This document shows, piece by piece, positions 26,346 to 34,887 of a stretch of 64,000 nucleotides of DNA. Where the stretch lies: assembly GCF_016861655.1 (NCBI RefSeq), contig NZ_BOLN01000004.1, positions 1 to 64,000 of the forward strand. The letters run 5' to 3'. The stretch's first letter is position 1. Each line of letters starts with the position of its first letter. This DNA is from Levilactobacillus lanxiensis. Its GTDB lineage: Bacteria; Bacillota; Bacilli; Lactobacillales; Lactobacillaceae. The notes under the pieces are model-generated. The model saw only the letters and a list, made by a program, of their open reading frames with translations. It made no database searches and was not told the origin of the DNA. The translations under genes and the position numbers were made by a program.

Positions 26346-26461
26346 TTCCTATGGTTTGGTATTAGCTGTTTTATCTGGAAACACCACTTTTCTAGGAACT
26401 TACAAAACTGAATACAAAATAACTTAGAGACACGTACAAAAAATTAGAACGGAGGGGTTGC

Positions 26462-28654
26462 ATGGCAACTACCCACGAAACAGTGTTAAGCGACCTGGCT
26501 AAGCCGGTTCAGCAACAACTGAGCCAGTACCGGGTCCAACAGATTCAAGCCGTGTTGACACTGTTAGACGAGGGCAATACGGTGCCCTTCATTGCGCGGT
26601 ATCGGAAGGAACGGACGGGCTCACTGGATGAAGTGGCCATTCGCGACATTGAAGACGAAGCACACCGCCTGCTGAAGTTGAATCAGCGGCGGCAAGAAGT
26701 TTTAAAGATTATTGCTGAGCAAGGAAAATTGACGCCTGCACTGAAACAAAATCTGGCCCACGCCACGGTTCTGCAACAGGTTGAGGATCTTTACCTGCCT
26801 TACAAGCAGAAGCGTCGGACCAAGGCCACGGTTGCCCGGGAGGCCGGGTTGGCGCCGTTAGCACAATGGCTATTGACCTTTCCGGCGTCTGGCTTAACCG
26901 CTAAGGCCCAACAGTTTGTGGCGCCCACCAAGGAATTGCCGGATGTCGCAGCCGTTTGGGCCGGGGTTCACGAAATATTGGCCGAAACGTTTAGTGAGCA
27001 GGCGGCGTTTCGGGAATGGATTCGCAAGTATACTTGGCAACATGGTGAATTGACCAGCAAGCTCAAGCGGGGCGCGGCTGACGACGATGAACAGCAGGTT
27101 TACGCCACCTACTATGACTTCAGTCAGAGCTTGAAGCAATTGCCACCATACCGGGTTTTGGCCATCAACCGGGGCGAACGGGAGAAAATCTTGTCCGTTG
27201 GCATCTCAATCGACCCAGCGTCCATCTTGCAGTACGGGCATTTTCGCCTGGTTGGCCAGCACCAGGGTCCAGCCGTGGCCAAGGTTAAGGACGCCTTTGC
27301 GGACGCCTACAAGCGATTCTTGGGTCCGGCCATTGAGCGGGAACTCCGCCGGCAATTGACGGACAAGGCGGATGAACATGCCATTCAGGTCTTTGGCAAT
27401 AACCTGTATCACTTGTTGATGCAGGCCCCACTGAAGGGGAAGGTCGTCATGGGCTTTGATCCCGCGTACCGGACGGGCTGCAAGCTGGCCATCATGGATC
27501 CCAACGGGCGTTTTCTCGCCAAGCAAGTGATTTATCCGCACAAGCCAGCGAAGGCCAAGGACCGGGCAGCCGCGGGTCCCGCGTTTAAGAAATTGCTCGA
27601 GGACTATCACGTTGAAATGATTGCCATCGGGAATGGGACTGCCAGCCGGGAATCCGAAGAGTTTGTGAGTGGCATCTTAAAGACGCTGGATCATCCGGTC
27701 TACTATGTGCTGGTCAACGAGGCCGGTGCATCGGTCTACTCGGCCAGTGCCAATGCCCGCGCAGAGTTTGCGGACTTTCACGTCGAGGAACGGTCGGCCG
27801 TCAGCATTGGCCGGCGCCTGCAGGACCCTCTGGCCGAATTGATCAAAATTGACCCCAAGGCAGTCGGGGTTGGCCAGTACCAACACGATGTGCCCGAGAA
27901 GTCCTTGGATGAACAACTGGACCGGGTCGTCGAAACGGCGGTCAACCAGGTCGGGGTCAACGTGAATACGGCGAGTCCGGAGTTGTTGACCCATATTTCT
28001 GGGCTGACGGCGACCACCGCGCAAAACATTGTGACCTATCGCAATGACAACGGGAGCTTTGCGGCCCGACAAGAGTTGAAGAAGGTCCCACGGCTAGGGC
28101 CGAAAGCCTACCAACAGGCGGTTGGCTTCCTGCGAATCATTGATGGTCGCGAACCACTGGACAACACGGATATTCACCCGGAAAGTTATCCAGTGGCCCG
28201 ACAATTGTTACAGGAAATGGGCACGGACCAAGCCATTGGTCAGCCGAAGTTGCAACAACAGTTGGCCCAACTCAATCAAACCCAGTGGGCAGACAAGTTA
28301 GACGTTGGCGCGGCAACCCTGAGTGACATCGTTGCCAGCCTACGGAAACCTGGTCGGGACCTGCGGGATAGTATGCCAGCGCCACTGCTACGCCAAGATG
28401 TGTTGACCATGGCAGATTTGAAACCGGGGATGGAGCTGCAAGGCACCGTCCGCAACGTGGTCGACTTCGGGGCGTTCGTAGATATTGGGGTCAAGCAGGA
28501 TGGGTTGGTCCACATTTCCCAGTTGGCCGACCATTACGTGAGTGATCCCAGCACGGTCGTGACGATTGGGGATGTGGTCACGGTCTGGGTGCTGAGCGTC
28601 GATGAGAACCGGCAACGGATTCAACTGACGATGCGAGCTGACAATCATGACTAA
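26462..28654 (+). CDS. tex: Tex family transcription accessory RNA-binding protein
   Basis: 730 residues, full length. ATG 26462 follows GGAGGGG. Order of domains: Tex N-terminal helical part (VPFIARYRKERTG), a YqgF/RuvC-like fold (GFDPAYRTGCKLA), a helix-hairpin-helix (GLTATTAQNIVTYR and VPRLGPKAYQQ), and a C-terminal S1 domain (GTVRNVVDFGAFVDIGVKQ). It binds nucleic acids and is a general transcription/stress factor. Its end overlaps the next gene by 8 nt. Confidence 0.95.
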   Translation: MATTHETVLSDLAKPVQQQLSQYRVQQIQAVLTLLDEGNTVPFIARYRKERTGSLDEVAIRDIEDEAHRLLKLNQRRQEVLKIIAEQGKLTPALKQNLAHATVLQQVEDLYLPYKQKRRTKATVAREAGLAPLAQWLLTFPASGLTAKAQQFVAPTKELPDVAAVWAGVHEILAETFSEQAAFREWIRKYTWQHGELTSKLKRGAADDDEQQVYATYYDFSQSLKQLPPYRVLAINRGEREKILSVGISIDPASILQYGHFRLVGQHQGPAVAKVKDAFADAYKRFLGPAIERELRRQLTDKADEHAIQVFGNNLYHLLMQAPLKGKVVMGFDPAYRTGCKLAIMDPNGRFLAKQVIYPHKPAKAKDRAAAGPAFKKLLEDYHVEMIAIGNGTASRESEEFVSGILKTLDHPVYYVLVNEAGASVYSASANARAEFADFHVEERSAVSIGRRLQDPLAELIKIDPKAVGVGQYQHDVPEKSLDEQLDRVVETAVNQVGVNVNTASPELLTHISGLTATTAQNIVTYRNDNGSFAARQELKKVPRLGPKAYQQAVGFLRIIDGREPLDNTDIHPESYPVARQLLQEMGTDQAIGQPKLQQQLAQLNQTQWADKLDVGAATLSDIVASLRKPGRDLRDSMPAPLLRQDVLTMADLKPGMELQGTVRNVVDFGAFVDIGVKQDGLVHISQLADHYVSDPSTVVTIGDVVTVWVLSVDENRQRIQLTMRADNHD

Positions 28655-29126
28655 TGACGACTTGCAACGGTTGGTTGAACAGATTTCGCTGGCCAGTTTC
28701 GGCAAACCCTTTCGGCACCACGCCACGTTTAACGCGCGGCTACGGACGACAGGGGGGCGCTACCGACTGACGGATCATGATATTGAAATCAACCCCAAAA
28801 TGTTGACGGAACACGGCGAGGCCGTTCTGATTGGCGTGATCAAGCATGAGTTGTGTCACTATCACTTGCACTTGGCGGGCCAATCCGGGCAGCACCGGAC
28901 CGTGGCATTTAAAAAATTATTACAACAGGTGGGTGGTCTCCGGTTCGCGCCGGCACCGCTACACCGCCAACCCCGGATGCGCCGCTGGATGCTGTATGAA
29001 TGTGTTCAGTGTCACCAGCGGTATTACCGGGCACGACGTATTGATGTTTCCAAGATGGTTTGCGGACGGTGTCATGGGCATTTGCGTTGGCAAAAGACCG
29101 TGATTGCCGAGGAGCGACCACAATAA
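28647..29126 (+). CDS. SprT-like zinc metalloprotein
   Basis: 159 residues. The zinc-protease motif HELCHYHLH lies near residue 68, and a C-terminal zinc ribbon CVQC...CGRCHGH follows. This is the SprT/YdcK arrangement often found directly after tex in Firmicutes. ATG 28647 overlaps the end of tex (ATGACTAA), so it is translationally coupled. Its substrate is unknown; the eukaryotic relative SPRTN is a DNA-protein crosslink protease. Confidence 0.9.
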   Translation: MTNDDLQRLVEQISLASFGKPFRHHATFNARLRTTGGRYRLTDHDIEINPKMLTEHGEAVLIGVIKHELCHYHLHLAGQSGQHRTVAFKKLLQQVGGLRFAPAPLHRQPRMRRWMLYECVQCHQRYYRARRIDVSKMVCGRCHGHLRWQKTVIAEERPQ

Positions 29127-29145
29127 CGTAAGGAGGTCATCACTG

Positions 29146-30027
29146 ATGGGTAAAACCATTATTCGGGTTCCCGCTACGGCGGCTAACCTGGGCCCCGGAA
29201 TCGATTCGATTGGGGCGGCATTACATTTATATTTAACGGTTATCATTGAAGAAAAAACGGAAGCTTGGCGGGTCAACCATGCGTTGGGCACCGAGATTCC
29301 CCGTGATGAGCACAACCTGATGGTGGAAACGGCCTTGAAGGTCAACCCGGATTTGCCAGCGCACCAGTTAACGGTGATGTCCGATATTCCCGTCTCACGG
29401 GGGTTGGGGAGCTCGACCAGTGCCATTATCGCCGGGATTAAGATTGCCAATGAATTGGGCGATATGAAATTGACGATTCCCCAACAGTTGAACTGGGCCG
29501 TCAAATTAGGTGGGACACTGGATAACGTGGCACCCGCTTTGATGGGCCAAGCCACGGTTGCCACGGCGGAGGGCGATGAGGCCCACGCCATTAAGCTGCC
29601 ATTGCCTGACTTGCAGGTGCTGGTCTTCATTCCAGGACAAAAGCTGTTGGCCCGCAAGAGTCGCGCGGTCTTACCGGAAAAGTTGCCCCTGCAGACGGCG
29701 GTTCATGCCAGCAGTGTGGCCAATGTGTTGGTTGCCGCCTTACTCAAGGGCGACTGGAACCTGGCCTCAACCATGATTGAACGTGATGAGTTCCACGAAC
29801 AAGCACGTTCCCAACTGGTGCCGGAGCTTAATCAGATTCGGGAAGCCGCTCATGAGTTAAATATTACCGGGACCTACCTCAGTGGGGCCGGTCCAACCGT
29901 TGTGACCTTCGGAACTTCACCACAATTAACAATTTTGCGGGCGAAGCTGGCAAAGCTCGATATGGCCGGTAGCTTGCGGATTATCGACCTTGATCAGGAC
30001 GGTGCGACCGTCTTAACCGATGCATAA
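29146..30027 (+). CDS. thrB: Homoserine kinase
   Basis: 293 residues from ATG 29146 after AAGGAGG. GHMP kinase features: VPATAANLGPGIDSIG, the ATP loop PVSRGLGSSTSA and the C-terminal LSGAGPTVV. It phosphorylates homoserine on the way to threonine. The partner genes hom and thrC are not next to it; it is 19 nt after the SprT-like gene. Confidence 0.93.
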   Translation: MGKTIIRVPATAANLGPGIDSIGAALHLYLTVIIEEKTEAWRVNHALGTEIPRDEHNLMVETALKVNPDLPAHQLTVMSDIPVSRGLGSSTSAIIAGIKIANELGDMKLTIPQQLNWAVKLGGTLDNVAPALMGQATVATAEGDEAHAIKLPLPDLQVLVFIPGQKLLARKSRAVLPEKLPLQTAVHASSVANVLVAALLKGDWNLASTMIERDEFHEQARSQLVPELNQIREAAHELNITGTYLSGAGPTVVTFGTSPQLTILRAKLAKLDMAGSLRIIDLDQDGATVLTDA

Positions 30028-30060
30028 ATAAATTTTTTTTGAATTAACTTGCAAAAAATA

Positions 30061-30089
30061 TTGTCAGGTGCGGAATCATTTGTTATACT
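30061..30089 (+). promoter_or_regulatory. tRNA-Leu promoter
   Basis: TTGTCA (30061-30066), exactly 17 nt, TATACT (30084-30089), ending 17 nt before the tRNA. Confidence 0.85.
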
Positions 30090-30106
30090 ATTTCTTGTGA
30101 GTTAAT

Positions 30107-30191
30107 GCGGCCATGGCGGAATTGGCAGACGCGCAAGATTAAGGATCTTGTCCGGGTAATCCGGGTGGAAGTTCGAATCTTCTTGGCCGCA
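30107..30191 (+). tRNA. tRNA-Leu (AAG), phage integration site
   Basis: Class II tRNA with acceptor GCGGCCA/TGGCCGC, anticodon stem CAAGA/TCTTG around loop TTAAGGA (anticodon AAG), a long variable arm and T-arm GTTCGAATC. The integrase gene starts the next module, so the 3' part of this tRNA is the attachment site. The tRNA remains intact. Confidence 0.95.
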
Positions 30192-30195
30192 TATT
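30165..30195. other. Putative attL core in the tRNA-Leu 3' end
   Basis: Inferred from position: tyrosine-integrase phages recombine in the T-arm/3' end of tRNA genes, and int lies 125 nt away. The matching attR copy is beyond the right edge of the window, so the exact core cannot be defined. Confidence 0.55.
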
Positions 30196-30206
30196 GAGTT
30201 ATCATC

Positions 30207-30250
30207 GGTCGTCATTGATGGGCAAAAGCCTTGATATGACGGCCTTTTTG
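30207..30250 (+). terminator. Terminator after tRNA-Leu, phage side
   Basis: GGTCGTCAT (30207-30215) pairs with ATGACGGCC (30236-30244), followed by TTTTT. Since it lies after the att core, the phage supplies the terminator of the host tRNA. Confidence 0.8.
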
Positions 30251-30262
30251 TTTTTCCTAATT

Positions 30263-30312
30263 GTCATTGAGTGTCATAGAACGTCATATATTTCTAACCA
30301 CTTTCTAACCAC
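30263..30312. repeat. Short direct repeats, possible integrase arm sites
   Basis: GTCAT occurs at 30263, 30273 and 30283 with a 10-bp period, and TTTCTAACCAC is repeated in tandem at 30291 and 30302. Both lie between attL and the integrase stop, where arm-type sites are expected. Confidence 0.5.
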
Positions 30313-30315
30313 TTA

Positions 30316-31494
30316 CTAAATGATATCGGAAATCCGGTATACATTTTCTGCAATTTTATGCGCTGACATGTGAGCGTAAATGTTGAGGGTGATCTTAATG
30401 TCGCTATGACCGAGCTGCAGCTGGAGTGCTTTGACATTGATTTGATGCTGAACCTGAATGGATGCGAAAGTATGGCGGAGACCATGGACAGTGATTCGTC
30501 TTAGTGGCGTCTCATGCGTCTTAGACCGTTCACTGTTGATTTGTTCGATGATTCGGTCCATCCAGTGATTGGGTGTCATTAGCGACATAGCTTTTCCAGT
30601 GCGGCTGCTCAGAAAAATTCGGTGACTGGCTAAGGGAATGACTGCTAAGCTGCTACGGTACTTCTTGAGGTGATTGATAGTAACCGGGTCGAGAGCAAGA
30701 GTTCTGTAGGCATTGCGTGTCTTAGGCGTGCCAATGGTTTGAGTACCATGTTCAGTTCGAGTGGTCGTCTTATCGATAGTTACGAAGCCTTCTCTTAGAT
30801 TCAAATCACCCCATGTAAGGGCCAGAGCCTCACCCTTACGCATACCAGTAGTGGCGATAAGGTAGAAGAGCGCACCTCTATCAAAACGAGCTTCTTTCTG
30901 ATCGTTACGGTCCACTTTGCGTAGAAAAGTGGCTAGCTCACTTGAACTCCAATAATTAAGAGGTTCATCGTCATTGGCAAGAGAATTAACTGGTTCAGGA
31001 ACATCGACCAGTTTCATTGGATTAGACACAATGACGCCCATCTTTTGGGCTGTTCGAAAAACGAGAGCAGCGTACTGGGCTAGCTTATTGAACTGTTTAA
31101 CGACGTTTCGCCAATCAAGTACTGCCTTCTGGCACATTTGCCACGTGATTTCGTCCATATACTTGTTCCCGAGCGATGGTAGGATATGGTGCTTAAAGAT
31201 ACCTTCGACTCGATTCAAAGTACTCTCCTTGACGCCTAAGCGGTACGTTTCGAACCACATAGTGTAGACGTCGGTAAACTTAGGCCGTTCCTTAACCTGA
31301 ATGCCCTTCTTCTTGTCTCTATCGAACGCGGATTGGGCATGGGAGAAGGCGAGTAAGGCCTCCTTACGACTCTCGAAGCCACGACGGTGAAATGTCTTAC
31401 TTTGTTCTTGACCGTAAACATCGGTATAGGTTCCAAGGTAACCGACCAGGTCAAAAACAGTCTTTCCTTTAGTTTTTCTAGATGTAATCTTCAT
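30316..31494 (-). CDS. int: Phage tyrosine integrase
   Basis: 392 residues. N-terminal AP2-like arm-binding domain (DVYGQEQSKTFHRRGF), SAM-like core-binding domain, then the catalytic domain with Arg in TTGMRKGEALAL, HGLRHTFAS (H-x-x-R), LGHSDIKITLNIYAH with the active Tyr. The start at 31494 has TTAGGAGGAA upstream. It catalyses integration at the tRNA-Leu site. Confidence 0.97.
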   Translation of the reverse strand: MKITSRKTKGKTVFDLVGYLGTYTDVYGQEQSKTFHRRGFESRKEALLAFSHAQSAFDRDKKKGIQVKERPKFTDVYTMWFETYRLGVKESTLNRVEGIFKHHILPSLGNKYMDEITWQMCQKAVLDWRNVVKQFNKLAQYAALVFRTAQKMGVIVSNPMKLVDVPEPVNSLANDDEPLNYWSSSELATFLRKVDRNDQKEARFDRGALFYLIATTGMRKGEALALTWGDLNLREGFVTIDKTTTRTEHGTQTIGTPKTRNAYRTLALDPVTINHLKKYRSSLAVIPLASHRIFLSSRTGKAMSLMTPNHWMDRIIEQINSERSKTHETPLRRITVHGLRHTFASIQVQHQINVKALQLQLGHSDIKITLNIYAHMSAHKIAENVYRISDII

Positions 31495-31547
31495 TGATAA
31501 TTCCTCCTAACAAATTCAACCCGTGCGAGGACGATTTTTGTTAGAGG

Positions 31548-31576
31548 TTGTGGCACCACCACCTTTCATTTATAAT
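31548..31576 (+). promoter_or_regulatory. Promoter reading away from int
   Basis: TTGTGG (31548-31553), 17 nt, TATAAT (31571-31576). It drives a short transcript into a terminator and possibly the small membrane protein gene. Confidence 0.65.
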
Positions 31577-31582
31577 GGTCTA

Positions 31583-31660
31583 TGTAAAAAGGGGTAGAGT
31601 TATCCCTTTGAGCGGTTAGCGTATCCCACTTTACTTTGGTCGGTGAGGGGATACGCTTTT
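31583..31660 (+). ncRNA. Candidate small RNA (about 75 nt)
   Basis: From the predicted start after the promoter at 31548-31576 to the terminator AGCGTATCCC/GGGATACGCT (31618-31627 with 31648-31657, then TTTT). The first half can form AAAGGGG...CCCTTT. No reading frame with a ribosome site lies in it. Confidence 0.45.
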
Positions 31661-31721
31661 CTCATGAAGTTTATTCGCAAGTTGTGTTAGACTAACAGAT
31701 GAATAGGAAGGGGTGGTGTAC

Positions 31722-31913
31722 ATGCGTAAGAGGATAGATGTTGTAGTGGCGTATATTAGTATTACGCTTTTGCTACTTGCTCCGCTTTACTATCTGTTAG
31801 CAGGATTTAGTGCCTTTGTCCAGTTACACCCAGGTTCAATTGAGCTGTTGGTACTTTCCACAATACTTGACATTTTATTGGTTCGTAAAACATTCAAAAT
31901 ACATTATGAGTAG
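31722..31913 (+). CDS. Small membrane protein
   Basis: 63 residues from ATG 31722, 8 nt after GGAAGGGG. Two hydrophobic segments (about residues 8-30 and 40-55) with a basic start MRKR. Not recognised. It lies between int and the accessory genes, on the opposite strand to both, downstream of a candidate small RNA. It could be a holin-like, exclusion or toxin peptide; none is shown. Confidence 0.6.
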   Translation: MRKRIDVVVAYISITLLLLAPLYYLLAGFSAFVQLHPGSIELLVLSTILDILLVRKTFKIHYE

Positions 31914-31915
31914 AG

Positions 31916-33070
31916 TTACTCTTCCTGGTCATCATGATCAGTGGGAAGAGTAGCTTTTTTTATGGCCTCTCTTAGTTCTGAAGGAACCTCTGCCTTAATT
32001 TTTTCCATGGAATCTCCAGAGTCACTTATGATTTCAGCCATCTTTGCCATCCTTTTAAGATGAGCATCATTAGCCTCTTGTTTCTTTATATCCATGTCTA
32101 ATTGTGCAGATTGCTCTTTAAGGTCTCGAGCACTCTGAGCATCCTTGATCCTTTGAACTACGATTCGTTCGTCCTCTTTCTTTAATTTGAATTTACCCTT
32201 TAGAAGATTAACATCAATTTGAAATCCTGTCTTGGACTTAAACAATACCCAGGCCAATCCAAACATTCCTGCAGCAACTGATACGGTTAATATTAACTGT
32301 ACTATTCCTGCCGACTGTACGTTACTCTTGATGATTGCTTCCGAATTTTCATCGATTGCAGCATATGATTCCGCAAGGTGATACGTGAAAGAGGTGTATG
32401 GTAACGCCTTAATATCCTTTTTTTCTGTTACAGGGAAAGTCAAGTACATCTTGTTTCCAGAGATATAGGCGTCAAACACAGCCCGCAGAATGTAGGGAGC
32501 ATACTTATCTATCTTACTAACTGTCGTTTGCGTATAAATCATTTTGTATAGCGCAGGGTCTGCTTCAGAACGATTAAAGCTCTTTAAAAACTGTACCTTA
32601 AGGCGCTTCTTGTACGGAGATCTGGTTCGGCCTTCAATCTTTTCCGAATTTATTTCTTCGAGTTCTTTGGCTGATAGTTCATATGGAAGTCCCAAAACAA
32701 CACCTAAGGAAAAGCGGTTTGAAGAGGTTCCTGGTATTAAGACATAATCGCCAGCTTTGATTTCGTTTCCAAATCGTTTTAGTTGTCCAACCCATGTTGT
32801 GTAGGTTGCATCGGGAATTTTACGATGGTCCTTGTCTTCTGGTTTACTATCATGAAACAAGGCTGAAAGTTGGTCATTTGTTTTCTCTTGAGTTTCTTTC
32901 AGTGAAATTTCATCATAACCAATACCAACGTATTGTCCGGTGATGAAATCTGTGTAATAATCTCCTTGGTTTGTTCTAATCATCCAAAAGGTGGCATTTT
33001 CGTCTACGTTTGGCAGTGCCGTAATAATGTCATTGATATCAGTTATTTGAATGGAATCGTTATCGCTCAT
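31916..33070 (-). CDS. Phage accessory protein: PUA/EVE-like soluble domain plus membrane helix
   Basis: 384 residues. The N-terminal part (about 25-215) has the pattern FWMIRTNQGDYYTDF ... GQYVGIGYDEI ... IKAGDYVLIPG ... SLGVVLGL ... RLKVQFLKSF, which resembles the PUA/EVE-like domain found at the N-terminus of Mrr/McrB-type restriction proteins. One membrane helix follows at about 255-277 and then a charged coiled-coil tail. GAGG precedes the start. It sits in the lysogeny module, where phages carry exclusion and defence genes. The fold assignment is mine by pattern and unverified. Confidence 0.6.
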   Translation of the reverse strand: MSDNDSIQITDINDIITALPNVDENATFWMIRTNQGDYYTDFITGQYVGIGYDEISLKETQEKTNDQLSALFHDSKPEDKDHRKIPDATYTTWVGQLKRFGNEIKAGDYVLIPGTSSNRFSLGVVLGLPYELSAKELEEINSEKIEGRTRSPYKKRLKVQFLKSFNRSEADPALYKMIYTQTTVSKIDKYAPYILRAVFDAYISGNKMYLTFPVTEKKDIKALPYTSFTYHLAESYAAIDENSEAIIKSNVQSAGIVQLILTVSVAAGMFGLAWVLFKSKTGFQIDVNLLKGKFKLKKEDERIVVQRIKDAQSARDLKEQSAQLDMDIKKQEANDAHLKRMAKMAEIISDSGDSMEKIKAEVPSELREAIKKATLPTDHDDQEE

Positions 33071-33160
33071 ATTCTCGCCTCATTTTGAAATATTTAACGC
33101 TTGAAAGCTTAATTGGTTACAACGCCATTTGCTATTGTTCAATATTTTCTTGCATTAATT

Positions 33161-33910
33161 CTATTCTGAAATATCGCTTTTCCAGTAGTAATTTGCAACT
33201 GAAGTTAAGCTCTGCATATTATCAGGATTGATTTCGCTGATGCGTTTACTTGTAAAACGATACTTTACGAGTGGCGTATTCGAATTTTTGTTCCCCGTTT
33301 TATCAACAGTATCTCCAGTGAAGATTATTCCAATTTTAGAGAAATCCTGATAGTTAGCTTTTTTAATACCCTTCATAATGGTCACAGCATCTGACTTTGC
33401 GTAGCCATACTTAAAACCAGCGGCATCTTTATCCTGCAGAAAGATATTTGCTGTGTAAGGCTTACTGGAATCGACACCCATAACTTTTACTTTGTACGTC
33501 AAGATGGCATTACCCTTCATGGCCTTGTTGACCTGGTACTTCAAACCGTATAGGCCGGTCTTTTGTTTCTTTAGTTCTTGTTTTCGCTGATGTGCTTGAC
33601 GTGATGACTCACGGGCTTCTTCAAGAGATTTCGTTTCAGCTTCTTTTGCCTTTTCTGTGCTATGGCTGTGTGCTGCAGCTTTTTGGTCGGCAGTTAAATG
33701 ATGCTTGAAGGTTAATCGGCTGGCCGGCGTATAACTGGAAGGAATAAATATATTAACAGTCACAGCAATTGCCAAGATACCAATTAACGTTCCAAGAATT
33801 GGATGGGAGCTTTTCATACCTCTAAAGAGATAGTAGGCTCCTACAAGGCATAGAGCTAATATTAATAATCTGACCAATATTTCAAAAATAATGATAAAGA
33901 AAGTAGACAT
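33161..33910 (-). CDS. Membrane protein, possible superinfection exclusion factor
   Basis: 249 residues. Two membrane helices near the N-terminus (about 4-29 and 37-56), a charged helical stretch (about 75-115), and a C-terminal beta-rich domain (KGNAILTYKVKVMGVD...). The start follows CTGGAGGA. Not recognised. Such anchored proteins in the lysogeny block of lactic acid bacteria phages often block DNA entry of related phages, but this is inference. Confidence 0.6.
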   Translation of the reverse strand: MSTFFIIIFEILVRLLILALCLVGAYYLFRGMKSSHPILGTLIGILAIAVTVNIFIPSSYTPASRLTFKHHLTADQKAAAHSHSTEKAKEAETKSLEEARESSRQAHQRKQELKKQKTGLYGLKYQVNKAMKGNAILTYKVKVMGVDSSKPYTANIFLQDKDAAGFKYGYAKSDAVTIMKGIKKANYQDFSKIGIIFTGDTVDKTGNKNSNTPLVKYRFTSKRISEINPDNMQSLTSVANYYWKSDISE

Positions 33911-34011
33911 TTGAAGTTCCTCCAGTATGTATTCTTCTATTTGATAAATAATTCATCCAATAATAGAATACTGCTAATAGTGGCTAAAAGTATATGTCCA
34001 ACCGGAGGCAA

Positions 34012-34185
34012 CTATTCGTTTTCCTTAAATATCTGTTTAAGAATTTTTAAGTTATTCAGATATTCCTCTTCAGAATCAGGAGCCTTTCCCTCCATAGCTG
34101 AAAAATCAGGGGCGTTCAAATCCTTGCGCAATCGGTTCAAGTATTCATAAAAAGTCATGTAGTCGCTGTCGCGTGAGTCTTTCAC
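34012..34185 (-). CDS. Small acidic protein, paralogue 2
   Basis: 57 residues with GTG start (GGAGGAACTCTAAA upstream). The frame reads MKDSRDSDYMTFYEYLNRLR..., alike to the next gene. GTGA overlaps the stop of paralogue 1, so the two are coupled. Not recognised. Confidence 0.65.
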   Translation of the reverse strand: MKDSRDSDYMTFYEYLNRLRKDLNAPDFSAMEGKAPDSEEEYLNNLKILKQIFKENE

Positions 34186-34352
34186 TTTAGAGTTCCTCCT
34201 AACAGTCCAAGCATGACCTGATACTCATCTTCGTTCTGTGGGGCTGCGCCATCGTAAATGGTCATATCAGGATCATTTAAGTCTACGCGTAAACGTTCAA
34301 TGAATTCTTGGTAGGTCATGAAGTCGGAATCCTTCCCAATTTGGTCAAACAT
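34182..34352 (-). CDS. Small acidic protein, paralogue 1
   Basis: 56 residues; ATG at 34352 with GAAAGGA upstream. The frame reads MFDQIGKDSDFMTYQEFIER.... Paralogue 2 shares the pattern D-S-D-aromatic-M-T-aromatic, then R-L-R-x-D-L-N-x-P-D, and E-E/D-E-Y near the end. Downstream of ImmA/IrrE on the same strand. Function unknown. Confidence 0.65.
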   Translation of the reverse strand: MFDQIGKDSDFMTYQEFIERLRVDLNDPDMTIYDGAAPQNEDEYQVMLGLLGGTLK

Positions 34353-34395
34353 AGTAATTGCGTCCTTTCAACAGAATGTATGTTCTTTTTCATGC

Positions 34396-34875
34396 CTAAA
34401 TATTGCTGCTGGTCTGATTGACTAGCAGCTTTTTTACATAGGGCCAATCTACATAGTTGGCAGCCCAAGTGGGAATTGATACAGAGCGCAGGATGCCTTC
34501 TTGAGTATCTACGGATTCATCGATGTCATTTCTGGCGAGCATTAACTCAACCATAAAGCAGTTTGCCTCATATTCCGTACCATAAACACGAGTATATAGG
34601 GATGATCGCTGAAGAAAATCAGTGTTGTCATCGTGGTTACAGCGGTCGTGACCAAGTTCATGACCACAAGTAATGCGCTGAGTTTGACTATCGCTTGCAG
34701 AGTTTAGAACAATAGATGAGACACCATAAAGGTTTGTCCTAAAACCTAAAATATTGTCACCCAGTTCGTGATAGTAAACGGGAATATCAAGGTATTTACA
34801 TAGTTTTATCGGATCGTTAGTATTGAATTTTTTAACTAGCGACCATGCTGTTTTTCTAATTAATTCTCTTTTCAA
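34396..34875 (-). CDS. ImmA/IrrE family metallo-endopeptidase
   Basis: 159 residues. The zinc motif HELGH is near residue 72 with the third ligand region YEANCFMVELM. ImmA in ICEBs1 cleaves the cognate repressor, so here it probably acts on the CI-like protein encoded 12 nt upstream. The frame opens at a TTG (34875) with a modest GGTGA site; tight linkage suggests coupling to the repressor. Confidence 0.9.
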   Translation of the reverse strand: MKRELIRKTAWSLVKKFNTNDPIKLCKYLDIPVYYHELGDNILGFRTNLYGVSSIVLNSASDSQTQRITCGHELGHDRCNHDDNTDFLQRSSLYTRVYGTEYEANCFMVELMLARNDIDESVDTQEGILRSVSIPTWAANYVDWPYVKKLLVNQTSSNI

Positions 34876-34887
34876 AAGGTCACCGGC

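Noticed and set aside
33911-34150. Plus-strand frame of 79 codons antisense to the small paralogues
   Set aside because: The minus strand has two coupled genes with ribosome sites; the plus frame has none.
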